From: Putridiphycobacter sp965230195
Lineage (GTDB): Bacteria > Bacteroidota > Bacteroidia > Flavobacteriales_D > Crocinitomicaceae
Length of the DNA stretch: 64,000 nucleotides
Direction: 5' to 3'
NCBI GenBank assembly: GCA_965230195.1
Contig: OZ245997.1
Location: 3,906,001 to 3,970,000 of the forward strand
Shown: piece after piece, positions 34,058 to 42,356 of the stretch
Numbering within the stretch: the first letter of the stretch is position 1
Layout: every line of letters begins with the position of its first letter
Translations under genes and position numbers: made by a program
Notes under the pieces: generated by a model
Databases searched by the model: none
What the model saw: only the letters and a program-made list of their open reading frames with translations
What the model was told of the DNA's origin: nothing

Positions 34058-34167
34058 GTCTAAAAAAAAGATCCAAACTCAACGAGTACTACAGTTAATC
34101 ATTTATCGTACTTTAACTATTGACAATCACCTCTTTTTTGCTTATATTATAAGTAAACCATGAAAGG

Positions 34168-34200
34168 CAATTGTAGCGGAATATTCTATAGCTGCAATTG
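34168..34200. promoter_or_regulatory. Long dyad upstream of the hydrolase-FMO-epimerase operon
   Basis: CAATTGTAGC at 34168-34177 pairs with GCTGCAATTG at 34191-34200 through 10 bp including one G-T. The loop of 13 bases contains the palindrome GAATATTC. It ends 27 bp before the ATG at 34227. Confidence 0.5.
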
Positions 34201-34226
34201 AATTCATTAATTTTTTAAAAGAGGAG

Positions 34227-34868
34227 ATGGGTGCAAGAGTGTATTGTTTAGGTGGTCTGATTACAGACAAACAGGTTTTTAAGAATATTGAAGCTGAAGG
34301 GATTGAATTGGTTTATATTCCCTACACTATTCCTAAAAAAAACGAGTCACTTGAAGTTTATGCCAAACGTTTATTTGAACAAATTCATCTACCAAAAGAT
34401 TATCAGCTATTGGGTGTTTCTTTTGGTGGATTAATTGCCAGGGAGTTCTCTAAATTGCAAAAACCTGAAAAATTGTATCTGGTTTCCGGTATTTATAAGG
34501 TACCGGTTAAGTTTCGGCTGGTCTTTTTTCTCAAACTGCATAAATTGTTTCCCCGTTTTCTGATCCGGTCATCAAATCTTTTAACTCAATTTTTATTTGG
34601 CGTCAAACGTAAAAAGGATCGTGACAGAATAAAAAATATGTTGACTTTAAAAAACATTGATTTTATTCAATGGGCTTTAGGGCAAATCATAAAAGGTAAT
34701 TACGAGGACATTCCGGAGGCTATAAAAATACATGGCACTCACGACAGAATGTCTCCCTCACCGTTACATACCGACTACCCTATTTCAAATGGTACACATT
34801 TTATTATGGCCAACCGTACTGATGAAATCACTCAAATTTTAACTATGAATAATTCCCGTACAAGATGA
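34227..34868 (+). CDS. Alpha/beta hydrolase
   Basis: The 213-residue protein is a short alpha/beta hydrolase. The nucleophile elbow is GVSFGG near residues 63-68, and HGTHDRMSP and GTHFIMAN near the C-terminus carry the acid and histidine. GAGGAG directly precedes the ATG. It overlaps the FMO gene start by 4 bp, so an esterase acting on the FMO product is a reasonable inference. Confidence 0.82.
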   Translation: MGARVYCLGGLITDKQVFKNIEAEGIELVYIPYTIPKKNESLEVYAKRLFEQIHLPKDYQLLGVSFGGLIAREFSKLQKPEKLYLVSGIYKVPVKFRLVFFLKLHKLFPRFLIRSSNLLTQFLFGVKRKKDRDRIKNMLTLKNIDFIQWALGQIIKGNYEDIPEAIKIHGTHDRMSPSPLHTDYPISNGTHFIMANRTDEITQILTMNNSRTR

Positions 34869-36160
34869 CAACTCAAAAAAATACAAAGTATGCAATTATA
34901 GGTGCCGGACCTTCCGGTTTGTCATGCGCTAAAGTATTTCTTGATTTGGGAATTCCATTTCAGGGTTATGAAGCTTCTGATTCAGTTGGTGGGCTTTGGA
35001 ATTTCGAAAACCCCAATAGTCCCCTCTACCCCAACGTTCATTTAATTTCATCAAGGAAAAGGACTGAATTCAAACACTTTCCCATGAAGGGAATTCCTGA
35101 GGATTATCCACACCATAAAAAAGTATTTCAGTACCTGAAGGACTATGCACAACATTTTAACCTCTCACACTTTTTTGATTTAAACACAAGGGTTAAACAA
35201 GTCACCCGCTTGGAAAATGGGTATTGGAAATTATCAACAGAAACTGGAAAAGAAGCAATTTACAAGGGTATTGTAATTGCATCAGGCATCCATACTTATC
35301 CTAAGTACCATGAAATTAAGGGAGAATTTGCCGGAAAATTAATCCACTCGGCTCAAATAAAAGATTTTCATCCTTTTACCAATAGAAAAGTACTGGTAAT
35401 TGGCGCTGGAAACAGTGGATGCGACATTGCGTGTGATTTATCAAGAATTACCGCTCAGGTGGGGTTAAGTATGCGATCAGGTAATTATATCATCCCAAAA
35501 TATATACTTGGAAAGCCAGCTGACAGAATTACGCCAGGAATCAACCTTCCGGTTAGAATGAAACAATTCATGCATGAAAAATTTCTGGATTTCATTTCCG
35601 GGAAACCAGATGTTTTCGGACTACCAAAACCGGATTGCAGAATTTATGAAAAACACCCTATCATTAACTCCGAACTAAAGTATCAAATCGGACATGGTCA
35701 TATTCATGTTTATCCGGAAGTCACAAAATTCGAAGGACATACAGTACATTTTGAAGACAATACCAGTGATAAATTTGATGACATTATTACAGCAACAGGA
35801 TTCTCTGTAAACTATCCTTTTTTGGACAAAATACATTTGAACTGGGAGTCGGGTTGCCCACAACTCTACCTGAATATTTTTAATAAGGACCGGAAAAACC
35901 TTTTTGTTATGGGGTTAGTGAGTTCACTGGGATTAGGCTGGGAAGGCCGTTACCAACAAGCATTAATTATAGGAAAATACATCAAAGCCAGAGCTATCTC
36001 ACACCCAACTGCTTCAAATTTTGAAGCACAAATGCATTCCTCGCCTGACCTACATGGCGGTTACGATTACAAAATGGGACCGGATACTCAGTATTATGTC
36101 CATAATCAAACCTATCTCAAACACCTTAAAAAAGGTATAAAATCTTTATCGTATGAATAA
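34865..36160 (+). CDS. Flavin-containing monooxygenase
   Basis: The 431-residue protein has the FAD fingerprint GAGPSGLSCA at residues 13-22, the NADPH fingerprint GAGNSGCDIA near 177, and between them FAGKLIHSAQI, a partial FMO identifying motif (FxGxxxH). ATGFSVNYPF marks the late conserved strand. The enzyme would oxygenate a soft nucleophile or perform Baeyer-Villiger oxidation. It is the middle gene of an operon overlapping the hydrolase by 4 bp and the epimerase by 8 bp. Confidence 0.88.
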   Translation: MTTQKNTKYAIIGAGPSGLSCAKVFLDLGIPFQGYEASDSVGGLWNFENPNSPLYPNVHLISSRKRTEFKHFPMKGIPEDYPHHKKVFQYLKDYAQHFNLSHFFDLNTRVKQVTRLENGYWKLSTETGKEAIYKGIVIASGIHTYPKYHEIKGEFAGKLIHSAQIKDFHPFTNRKVLVIGAGNSGCDIACDLSRITAQVGLSMRSGNYIIPKYILGKPADRITPGINLPVRMKQFMHEKFLDFISGKPDVFGLPKPDCRIYEKHPIINSELKYQIGHGHIHVYPEVTKFEGHTVHFEDNTSDKFDDIITATGFSVNYPFLDKIHLNWESGCPQLYLNIFNKDRKNLFVMGLVSSLGLGWEGRYQQALIIGKYIKARAISHPTASNFEAQMHSSPDLHGGYDYKMGPDTQYYVHNQTYLKHLKKGIKSLSYE

Positions 36161-37103
36161 TGAAACTAAAACAATACTGGTTATTGGCGGCTCTGGTAGT
36201 CTGGGCACAGCTCTGATTTCAAAACTCCTGGTTCGCTTTCCATTAGCCGATATCCATTGTATTGATACCAAACTATTCCCTGTTAAATCCACCCGCTTAA
36301 TTTTTCATAAAATCGATATTCGATCTAAAGAAATTTCAACAATAATTCAGAAGATTAACTGTCAAATCGTATTTCATTTAGTAGGTATCATATCTAATCC
36401 TCACCTTACCCATTACGACATTTATAATATTGAAATTAATGGTTTACAAAAGGTACTCAAAGCATGTTATGCCAATCATGTTGAGCATTTTATTTTTATA
36501 TCGAGTGGATCAGTTTATGGTTTTAAACCGGATTTGCCAAGGTATATTCCGGAATACCAACCCTTAGAAACCGATAATCCTATTCGATATGCCCAAAACA
36601 AAGCATTGGCAGAAGATTTAATTACCCGGTTTTGTAAAACAAATCCACTTAAAACAACCATTTTCCGACCTTGTTCCATTTTGGGTAAAAACTCAAAAAA
36701 TATTGTTTTAAAATGGTTTGACCGAAAAGTTATTATTGGCTTAAAAGATACTTTTACACCTTTCTCTTTTGTTTGGGAAGAGGATCTTGTAGAATGTTTG
36801 ATCGAAGCTATGGAAAATCAAATTCTAGGGACCTTTAATGTTGCTGCTCATGGCTGGGTATCACTGGAAGAGATAGCTTCACTGCAATCAAAAAAATACA
36901 TTACCATCAAAAAGAACCGGTTATCGCGTTGGATTGGTTTTTTAAACCGGTTGACTCTAATCGAATACAAAAAAGAATATCTGGATTTTATTCGGTACCG
37001 GCCTGTTCTTAACCGGAAAAAACTAACCACTCATTTTAAATACCATTTCAAAAAAACATCACTCGAAGCCTTTAAAGACTATCTGAAATTCAGGTCGGCA
37101 TAG
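36153..37103 (+). CDS. NAD-dependent epimerase/dehydratase (extended SDR)
   Basis: The 316-residue protein starts with TILVIGGSGSLGTALIS (nucleotide motif), then HLVGIISNP, FIFISSGSVYG and the catalytic YAQNK (YxxxK). FRPCSILG and FSFVWEEDLVECLIEAM complete the extended SDR layout. Substrate is unknown; beta-hydroxysteroid-like or sugar substrates are possible. It overlaps the FMO gene by 8 bp as the last gene of the operon. Confidence 0.87.
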   Translation: MNNETKTILVIGGSGSLGTALISKLLVRFPLADIHCIDTKLFPVKSTRLIFHKIDIRSKEISTIIQKINCQIVFHLVGIISNPHLTHYDIYNIEINGLQKVLKACYANHVEHFIFISSGSVYGFKPDLPRYIPEYQPLETDNPIRYAQNKALAEDLITRFCKTNPLKTTIFRPCSILGKNSKNIVLKWFDRKVIIGLKDTFTPFSFVWEEDLVECLIEAMENQILGTFNVAAHGWVSLEEIASLQSKKYITIKKNRLSRWIGFLNRLTLIEYKKEYLDFIRYRPVLNRKKLTTHFKYHFKKTSLEAFKDYLKFRSA

Positions 37104-37245
37104 TATTTCTCAATACATTAAACTTGTCCAGTGTTCAATGGTCATGTAATATTCTGTTAAGATTTATATTTTTGATATATTCATTTTATAAACCGGGAGT
37201 TTAAATGAATACCTTTCCGGTTTATGGGTAAACAATTTTTTTGTA

Positions 37246-37830
37246 ATGAAAGGCAAACTCAAAGCGAATACCGTTGACAGATACCTGGCTCCCGTCAGAG
37301 AACAAATGGTTGCTCAGACAAAATCTGATTCCAATGTTATTGAATTTGGATGTGGTACCGGAGATCTATTGTTTAAACTAAGTTCCAAAATCATTAAAGG
37401 TATTGGCATAGATTATTCCCCAAAACTGATCGAATTTGCCAACAAACGAAAAGAGAAAGAAAACATTGAAAATATCAGTTTTCAGGTTGCTGATATTAAT
37501 ACCTATCAAAATAACGAACATTTTGATATTTCAATTGCCAGTCTGGTTTTCCATGTCCTCACACCTGAAATGGCGGCTGGATTACTGGATAAAATGATTG
37601 AGGTATCCGATACCCTTATCATTTGTGCTTTTTCCAAACCGGAAAACTTTAAACAACGGTTTCTTTTGTGGTTAGATCAACGATTTTCGGGGCATTATAC
37701 CCATTATAAATCTTATGCCAACAATGATTTTATGGAAGGGCTACTAAATAATCGGACTGATATACAATATGAATGTTTTAGCACCTTTGATCCGGTTATT
37801 AAGATTTATCGGATCATAACAATCAAATAA
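37246..37830 (+). CDS. Class I SAM-dependent methyltransferase
   Basis: The 194-residue protein shows VIEFGCGTGDLLFKLSSK near residues 31-48 and GIGIDYSPKLIEFANKR as the acidic loop, then FQVADINTYQ and ISIASLVFHVLTPEMA. The acceptor is unknown. It stands 142 bp after the hydrolase-FMO-epimerase operon and could act with it. Confidence 0.86.
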   Translation: MKGKLKANTVDRYLAPVREQMVAQTKSDSNVIEFGCGTGDLLFKLSSKIIKGIGIDYSPKLIEFANKRKEKENIENISFQVADINTYQNNEHFDISIASLVFHVLTPEMAAGLLDKMIEVSDTLIICAFSKPENFKQRFLLWLDQRFSGHYTHYKSYANNDFMEGLLNNRTDIQYECFSTFDPVIKIYRIITIK

Positions 37831-37869
37831 TCATAAAATTGAATAAATTAAGGGCTTAATTTAAAAAAA

Positions 37870-38199
37870 ATGAAACCACAATTTGTTATTGCGACTTATC
37901 AGGTCGCTTTACAACATCAGGAAGACTTTTTCTCACTTTTGAATGAAACAGAAACGATAATGAGAAGAGAAGACCTGATCACTTCAAAACCGATATTTCG
38001 AATGAAAAGTATTCAGGACCCCAAAGTAATTATGGAAGTTTTTGAATGGAAGGATGACTCTTCTTTTGACAAAGCACAGCATACGCCTTCAGTTTTATCA
38101 ATGTGGGGTAAATATGAATCATTATGGGAAAAAGGAGGTTTTGGCATCAACCAGGTTCCTGAGTCTAATCAACCCTGGGCTCAGTTTACATCTGTTTAG
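37870..38199 (+). CDS. Dimeric alpha-beta-barrel (ABM-like) protein
   Basis: The 109-residue protein has the layout of antibiotic biosynthesis monooxygenase-type folds: FVIATYQVALQHQEDFFSLLNETETIMRRE is split over residues 5-34, then VIMEVFEWKDDSSFDKAQH and WGKYESLWEKGG. Members act as small monooxygenases or heme-binding proteins. Evidence is the fold pattern only. Confidence 0.6.
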   Translation: MKPQFVIATYQVALQHQEDFFSLLNETETIMRREDLITSKPIFRMKSIQDPKVIMEVFEWKDDSSFDKAQHTPSVLSMWGKYESLWEKGGFGINQVPESNQPWAQFTSV

Positions 38200-38249
38200 C
38201 AGGAATGAATGAATTAAAATGAGTAAAATATTGAGAAGGTAAGCACAAG

Positions 38250-38999
38250 ATGATAGTCAAAAATAAAACATTAGATATTCCCCATGGTAATACTTCAATT
38301 TGGCGATATGTTGGATTAGACAAGTTTCTTGACTTGCTAATGACGCAGGAATTGTTTTTCTCCAATGCTGCTCAAATGTCAGATCAATACGAAGGATTAA
38401 TCCCTAAAAGGAACCTGGATTACCTTATGAAATCCCTTGAAAAGAATACCTCCTCTCAAAAAGATCTTGAAGCAGAAAAATTAAAAAAATTGCAGGAAAT
38501 ACAATCACTCAGGGAATTAACACTGCTGAACTGTTGGACTATTAATCAAAGTGAATCCTATGCACTATGGAAAATTTACCTTGGCGGATCCAAATCCGGT
38601 GTAGCTATTAAAACAACCGTTTCCAAACTGATTAAAGCAGTAAAAAAAGGAAATGATCCTTACAAGGAAGATATTTACCTTTCAAAAGTAAAATACGCAG
38701 ATTTTATTCGTGAAGAACCAGAAAACAGATTCAATATCATAACAACCAAAAACAAATTTTACGAGTACGAAAGAGAGTTGCGATTATTTATCTTTCATTA
38801 TCCTGATGAGGAGATTTCTCCACCCTACAATATCTCAATTGGCAGGCGATTAAAAGTTGATTTAAATGAGCTTATTGATGAAATTTACCTAAGTCCTTTT
38901 ACAGGAAAGTGGTTTAACAAAACATTGATTGGCGTATTAAACAAACTTAACCCGGACCTGAGTAAGAAAATTAAAAATTCTGAAATTCTGGACGTATAA
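38250..38999 (+). CDS. DUF2971 protein
   Basis: The 249-residue protein shows the DUF2971 motifs: IWRYVGLDKFLDLLMTQELFFSNAAQMSDQYEG is split over residues 17-49, then LLNCWTINQSESYALWKIYL, GVAIKTTVSKL and YEYERELRLFIF. The family is widespread and may relate to defence or nucleotide metabolism, but no reaction is established. It is not next to obvious defence genes here. Confidence 0.85.
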   Translation: MIVKNKTLDIPHGNTSIWRYVGLDKFLDLLMTQELFFSNAAQMSDQYEGLIPKRNLDYLMKSLEKNTSSQKDLEAEKLKKLQEIQSLRELTLLNCWTINQSESYALWKIYLGGSKSGVAIKTTVSKLIKAVKKGNDPYKEDIYLSKVKYADFIREEPENRFNIITTKNKFYEYERELRLFIFHYPDEEISPPYNISIGRRLKVDLNELIDEIYLSPFTGKWFNKTLIGVLNKLNPDLSKKIKNSEILDV

Positions 39000-39020
39000 A
39001 ACAACTTCTATAAAAAATAC

Positions 39021-39407
39021 ATGATGAAAATAAACAGAATGATGACTAATATTTGCTCAACTGACTTAGTAAAGAGTAAAGATTTTTATACCAAATTATT
39101 TAATTTGAATATTGCATACGATAGCGACTGGTTTGTTCACCTGGCTTCAGATGATGGAAAACTCGAGTTGGGAATTATTGATCAAAACAATGAGATTGTG
39201 CCTGAAGATTTTCAACATCCTCCACAAGGATTTTACGTTACATTTGTAGTAGATAGTGCCGATAAAGTTTATGAGACAGCCCAAACCGAAAACTTTGAAA
39301 TTGTCAGTGAACCTGCTGATACCTTTTACGGACAAAGAAGGCTGTTACTTAAAGATCCGGATGGGGCATTAGTTGATGTATCTTCTCTTATTGAAGGGTT
39401 CATGTAG
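39021..39407 (+). CDS. VOC-family protein
   Basis: The 128-residue protein has one pair of VOC modules: MMTNICSTDLVKSKDFYTKLFNL at the start and FVVDSADKVYETAQ, then LLLKDPDGALVDVSSLI at the end. The glyoxalase-like fold suggests binding of a small molecule or metal. It precedes the Crp/Fnr gene by 73 bp. Confidence 0.85.
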   Translation: MMKINRMMTNICSTDLVKSKDFYTKLFNLNIAYDSDWFVHLASDDGKLELGIIDQNNEIVPEDFQHPPQGFYVTFVVDSADKVYETAQTENFEIVSEPADTFYGQRRLLLKDPDGALVDVSSLIEGFM

Positions 39408-39429
39408 ACCAGGAATCCGTTTTACTTCC

Positions 39430-39437
39430 TATATTTG
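39430..39437 (+). promoter_or_regulatory. -7 element of a Crp/Fnr gene
   Basis: TATATTTG is a perfect TAnnTTTG element 43 bp before the ATG at 39481. No FNR-like dyad is seen upstream of it. Confidence 0.4.
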
Positions 39438-39480
39438 TTTATTAAGAGAATAGACAATCAAAGACAAGTTATACCCTGAA

Positions 39481-40044
39481 ATGACTCATCCGCTCAGACG
39501 GCATATCGAAGAAATAATACAGCTTACTGACGAGGAGTTTGACTTTATACTAAGTCATTTCAAAACAATAAAAAGACGTAAGCATCAATTCATTCTTCAG
39601 GAAGGCGAAATAGCTGATAAAGAATACTGGATCGTTAAAGGTTGCTTAAAGAGCTATTTCTATGATAATAACGACAAGGAGCATATTCTTCAGTTTGGCA
39701 TGGAAAATTGGTGGATCACAGATTATGAGTCATTTATAAAACAGACAGAATCTAAGATCTTTATTGACTGTATTGAAGACAGTGAATTGCTTTACATTTC
39801 GTATGATGATAGGGAGAAACTAACCGAAAAAATGCACAAAATGGAACGTTTCTGGGCTAAAAAAAGTAAAATGGGACGTGTTGCGCTTCAAAACAGAATT
39901 TTGTCACTGCTTAAAAATTCTACCAAAGAGAGATATGATTTACTACTCGAACAATACCCTGAACTATTCCAACGTGTACCCAAAAAAATGATTGCTGCTT
40001 ATCTGGGTGTGTCAAGGGAAACATTAAGCAGATTAAATTCATAA
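39481..40044 (+). CDS. Crp/Fnr-family transcriptional regulator
   Basis: The 187-residue protein has the barrel (HQFILQEGEIADKEYWIVKGCLKSYFYDN split over residues 38-66) and winged helix ending VPKKMIAAYLGVSRETLSRL. The recognition helix reads RETLSR, with arginine before the glutamate as in E. coli CRP (R180-E181). The palindrome before the next gene has GTGAT half-sites, the CRP-like choice. No FNR cysteine cluster. Confidence 0.88.
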   Translation: MTHPLRRHIEEIIQLTDEEFDFILSHFKTIKRRKHQFILQEGEIADKEYWIVKGCLKSYFYDNNDKEHILQFGMENWWITDYESFIKQTESKIFIDCIEDSELLYISYDDREKLTEKMHKMERFWAKKSKMGRVALQNRILSLLKNSTKERYDLLLEQYPELFQRVPKKMIAAYLGVSRETLSRLNS

Positions 40045-40070
40045 ACTCACCACTACCCTTTTTGATTAAT

Positions 40071-40137
40071 GTGATGTGCATCACTTTAAAGAAGTGATAA
40101 AGCTCCTTTCCGAAATTTTAGGTTTGCTCCAACTTTG
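40071..40137 (+). promoter_or_regulatory. CRP-like operator, extra half-site and promoter of the tautomerase-SDR operon
   Basis: GTGATGTGCATCAC at 40071-40084 is GTGAT-N4-ATCAC. A further GTGAT half-site lies at 40094-40098, 23 bp downstream. CAACTTTG at 40130-40137 matches the -7 element at 7 of 8 positions, and the half-site's dyad centre would be 29.5 bp upstream of it. TAGGTTTG at 40119-40126 is a competing -7 candidate. Confidence 0.6.
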
Positions 40138-40164
40138 TACCACAATTAATTTAATCAAAAAGTT

Positions 40165-40368
40165 ATGCCATACATTAACATTAAAGTTACTGATGAACAA
40201 GTAACACAAATCCAAAAACGTCGATTAATTGAAGGTGCTACACAATTGGTTGTCGACGTACTCAACAAAAATCCCAAAACCACTCATGTGGTTATAGAGT
40301 CAATTCCCATTGATAACTGGGGCGTTAACGGGGAGCAATATTCACAAATCAAAAAAGAAAAAAAATGA
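40165..40368 (+). CDS. 4-oxalocrotonate tautomerase family protein
   Basis: The 67-residue protein begins MPYINIKV, so removal of Met exposes the catalytic N-terminal proline. VTQIQKRRLIEGATQLVVDVLNK is split over residues 13-35 and THVVIESIPIDNWGVNG follows, which fits the family. It would catalyse keto-enol tautomerisation or dehalogenation. Its stop overlaps the SDR start (ATGA), so the two are coupled. Confidence 0.88.
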   Translation: MPYINIKVTDEQVTQIQKRRLIEGATQLVVDVLNKNPKTTHVVIESIPIDNWGVNGEQYSQIKKEKK

Positions 40369-41108
40369 AAAACAAAACAGTAATTATCACAGGGGCATCT
40401 ACCGGAATTGGTAAAGCAATTGCAAAATATTTTATTGACCGTGAAAGCAATGTGGTCATGAATTCTTCTAATAAAAAGAATCTAATTGAGGCTTATGAAT
40501 CATTAGGAGCTTTGCCTAACGTTGCCTACTTTGCAGGAGATATCAGCCAACCCGAAACAGGACAAAAATTAGTGAATCTGGCCTTAGAACGATTCAACTC
40601 TGTTGACATTTTAATAAATAATGCTGGTGTTTTCTCGCCAAAGCCTTTTTTAGAAGTTAACGAAGATGATTTAGACCTGTACTGGAATGTCAATCTAAAA
40701 GGAACATACTTTACATCTCAGGCAGTCATTCCTCATATGTTAAAGCAGAATGACGGAGCAATTATAAATATAGGAACCGTTCTGGTTGATCATGCAATTG
40801 ACGGGTTCCCGGCAACCGCACCTCTAACCAGTAAGGGAGCCATCCACTCACTAACCCGGCAACTGGCCGCTGAATTTGGCAAAAGTAATATTCGTGTTAA
40901 TACCATAGCTCCGGGAATAATACGAAGTCCACTGCAGGGAAAAATTGGAATTGAAGATGCTGATAGTCTGGCAGGACTTCACCTGTTAAACAGAATCGGA
41001 GAGGCCAACGAAGTTGCTGAAGCCGCCTACTACCTGGCAACTTCAAATTTCATAACAGGAGAAACTATTAATGTGGCCGGCGGACATACAGTTGGCCATG
41101 CCATTTAA
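40365..41108 (+). CDS. SDR-family protein lacking the catalytic tyrosine
   Basis: The 247-residue protein has TGASTGIGKAIA at residues 8-19, the NNAG motif, and a C-terminal FITGETINVAGGHTVG as in classical FabG-like SDRs. At the active site the usual YxxxK reads PLTSK, so Pro replaces Tyr, and the catalytic Ser strand reads INIGTVLVD. It may be a binding protein or use different chemistry. Coupled to the tautomerase and followed by an NTF2-like gene after 11 bp. Confidence 0.87.
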   Translation: MKNKTVIITGASTGIGKAIAKYFIDRESNVVMNSSNKKNLIEAYESLGALPNVAYFAGDISQPETGQKLVNLALERFNSVDILINNAGVFSPKPFLEVNEDDLDLYWNVNLKGTYFTSQAVIPHMLKQNDGAIINIGTVLVDHAIDGFPATAPLTSKGAIHSLTRQLAAEFGKSNIRVNTIAPGIIRSPLQGKIGIEDADSLAGLHLLNRIGEANEVAEAAYYLATSNFITGETINVAGGHTVGHAI

Positions 41109-41119
41109 ACTAAAAAGAA

Positions 41120-41488
41120 ATGTATAAAGAAGAAATAAACAAGATTGAGAATTTAATTACAGACTACTTTCACGGTATTTATATAGGGGACGTTAACCTC
41201 CTGGGAAATTGTTTTCATGATAACGTCTATATCTATGGTGATATTAAAAATGTTGATTATCTGAAAAGTATAAAAGAATACCTTGATGGTGTTAAAAGCA
41301 GGAAAAGTCCCAGGGATTTAGGAGAGACTATGGAAATGAAGATCATTGGAATTGATATTATTGGGAAAATTGCCATGGTAAAATTGCATGTTCCTATGTT
41401 GGGGTATAATTATTATGACTACCTGTCCCTATCTAAGATAGCTGGCGATTGGAAAATTGTAAATAAAATTTTTACCCATGTAGAATAA
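41120..41488 (+). CDS. NTF2/SnoaL-like (lumazine-binding-type) protein
   Basis: The 122-residue protein is a cone-shaped alpha-beta fold: INKIENLITDYFHGIYIGDVNLLGNCFHDNV is split over residues 5-35, and LGYNYYDYLSLSKIAGDWKIVNKIF at the end gives the closing strands. Such proteins are small hydratases, isomerases or ligand binders. It is the third gene of the tautomerase-SDR operon and ends before a strong terminator. Confidence 0.8.
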   Translation: MYKEEINKIENLITDYFHGIYIGDVNLLGNCFHDNVYIYGDIKNVDYLKSIKEYLDGVKSRKSPRDLGETMEMKIIGIDIIGKIAMVKLHVPMLGYNYYDYLSLSKIAGDWKIVNKIFTHVE

Positions 41489-41504
41489 TTGGTATCTGCT
41501 TCAC

Positions 41505-41549
41505 AAAAAAATAGCGGCTTGGAATTTAAACCAGGCCGTTATTTTTTTT
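41505..41549. terminator. Bidirectional intrinsic terminator
   Basis: An 18-base arm at 41505-41522 pairs with 41531-41548 with two G-T pairs around an 8-base loop. The A-run on the left and T-run on the right allow termination in both directions between convergent operons. Confidence 0.85.
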
Positions 41550-41569
41550 AGAGTCTTACTGTTAGAAAA

Positions 41570-41662
41570 TGGATTAAAGTATTAAGTAAAAAGTAATAGG
41601 TAATTAGGAATCAAAAATAAAGAATTAGAAATCGGAAATTATCAACTATCAACTAAATTAAC
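41570..41662 (+). repeat. Modular intergenic repeat, locus C
   Basis: Contains AAGTATTAAGTAAAAAGTAA, TAGGTAATTAGGAATC, AAGAATTAGAAATCGGAAAT and AACTATCAACTAAATTAACC. Word order matches loci D, F (reversed) and H. It sits between the terminator and the end of the convergent azoreductase gene. Confidence 0.6.
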
Positions 41663-42277
41663 CTAATACCACCTATCCACCAATATTTTAATATTTGTCT
41701 TGGCGTTATCTAAAATAGAATCAAGTTGGTCCCGGTTTTGATCTACCCCAAAGGCAGTTATTTGTTCTGATACAATCCCCATAAAATCTAAATTTTGCTT
41801 TAGGGTTGAAGTGGCAAATTCCTGAACCTCTCCTGATTCAACATAGTTAAAACCACTCACAATTATCGACAGTGCTTTTTTATCAGTACATAATCCGTAA
41901 AAACCGGTTTCGGGGCTAAAGCCAAAGGTTTTATCACTGACTACAACAGCATCAATCCAGGCCTTAACAGTTGCCGGCATTGTAAAGTTGTAAACAGGAA
42001 AGGCAAGTACAATATTATCAGCAGCAAGTAACTGATCAACCAATTGATGATGATTTGAAAGGACCAATAGCTCACTTTCCGAAAAATCCCTTCTGCCGCT
42101 ATTCCACTCCATGACTAAATTCAGGTTTTCTTCCAACAATAAATCGGGAGGTGTTTGTGCTAAATCCAAATGGGTGATAATAGTTTTCCCTTCAGTTAAC
42201 TTTATAAATTCACCCAACAAAACTTTGGTATAAGATCCCTTTCTTGGAGTGTAATTAATTACTAATGTATTTGTCAT
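41663..42277 (-). CDS. FMN-dependent NADH-azoreductase-like flavoprotein
   Basis: The ATG at 42277 gives 204 residues and is supported by a perfect -7 element upstream. The flavodoxin-like fold shows TLVINYTPRKGSYTKVLLGEF, then NIVLAFPVYNFTMPATVKAWIDAV split over residues 88-111 and IIVSGFNY, as in AzoR/NQO enzymes. It would reduce quinones or azo compounds. It is divergent from a LysR gene that probably controls it. Confidence 0.88.
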   Translation of the reverse strand: MTNTLVINYTPRKGSYTKVLLGEFIKLTEGKTIITHLDLAQTPPDLLLEENLNLVMEWNSGRRDFSESELLVLSNHHQLVDQLLAADNIVLAFPVYNFTMPATVKAWIDAVVVSDKTFGFSPETGFYGLCTDKKALSIIVSGFNYVESGEVQEFATSTLKQNLDFMGIVSEQITAFGVDQNRDQLDSILDNAKTNIKILVDRWY

Positions 42278-42292
42278 AATTTGATTTTTCAA

Positions 42293-42333
42293 CAAAGGTA
42301 CTGTGACGACATTGATAATTTTAATTATTTTTG
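42293..42333. promoter_or_regulatory. Divergent, overlapping promoters of azoreductase and LysR genes
   Basis: TACCTTTG on the minus strand (42300 to 42293) and TATTTTTG on the plus strand (42326-42333) are both perfect -7 elements, with just 25 bp between them. Each promoter's -33 region therefore lies over the other's -7. The segment between includes an AT-rich inverted repeat. Confidence 0.6.
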
Positions 42334-42356
42334 TTTACCTATTCATAACTTTTATT

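Noticed and set aside
34227..37830. A biosynthetic gene cluster including the methyltransferase and FMO
   Set aside because: There is no core synthase, and the methyltransferase is 142 bp away behind an AT-rich gap with no evidence of cotranscription.
38250..38999. DUF2971 gene as part of an anti-phage defence island
   Set aside because: No nuclease, restriction, toxin or other defence gene lies in the neighbourhood.
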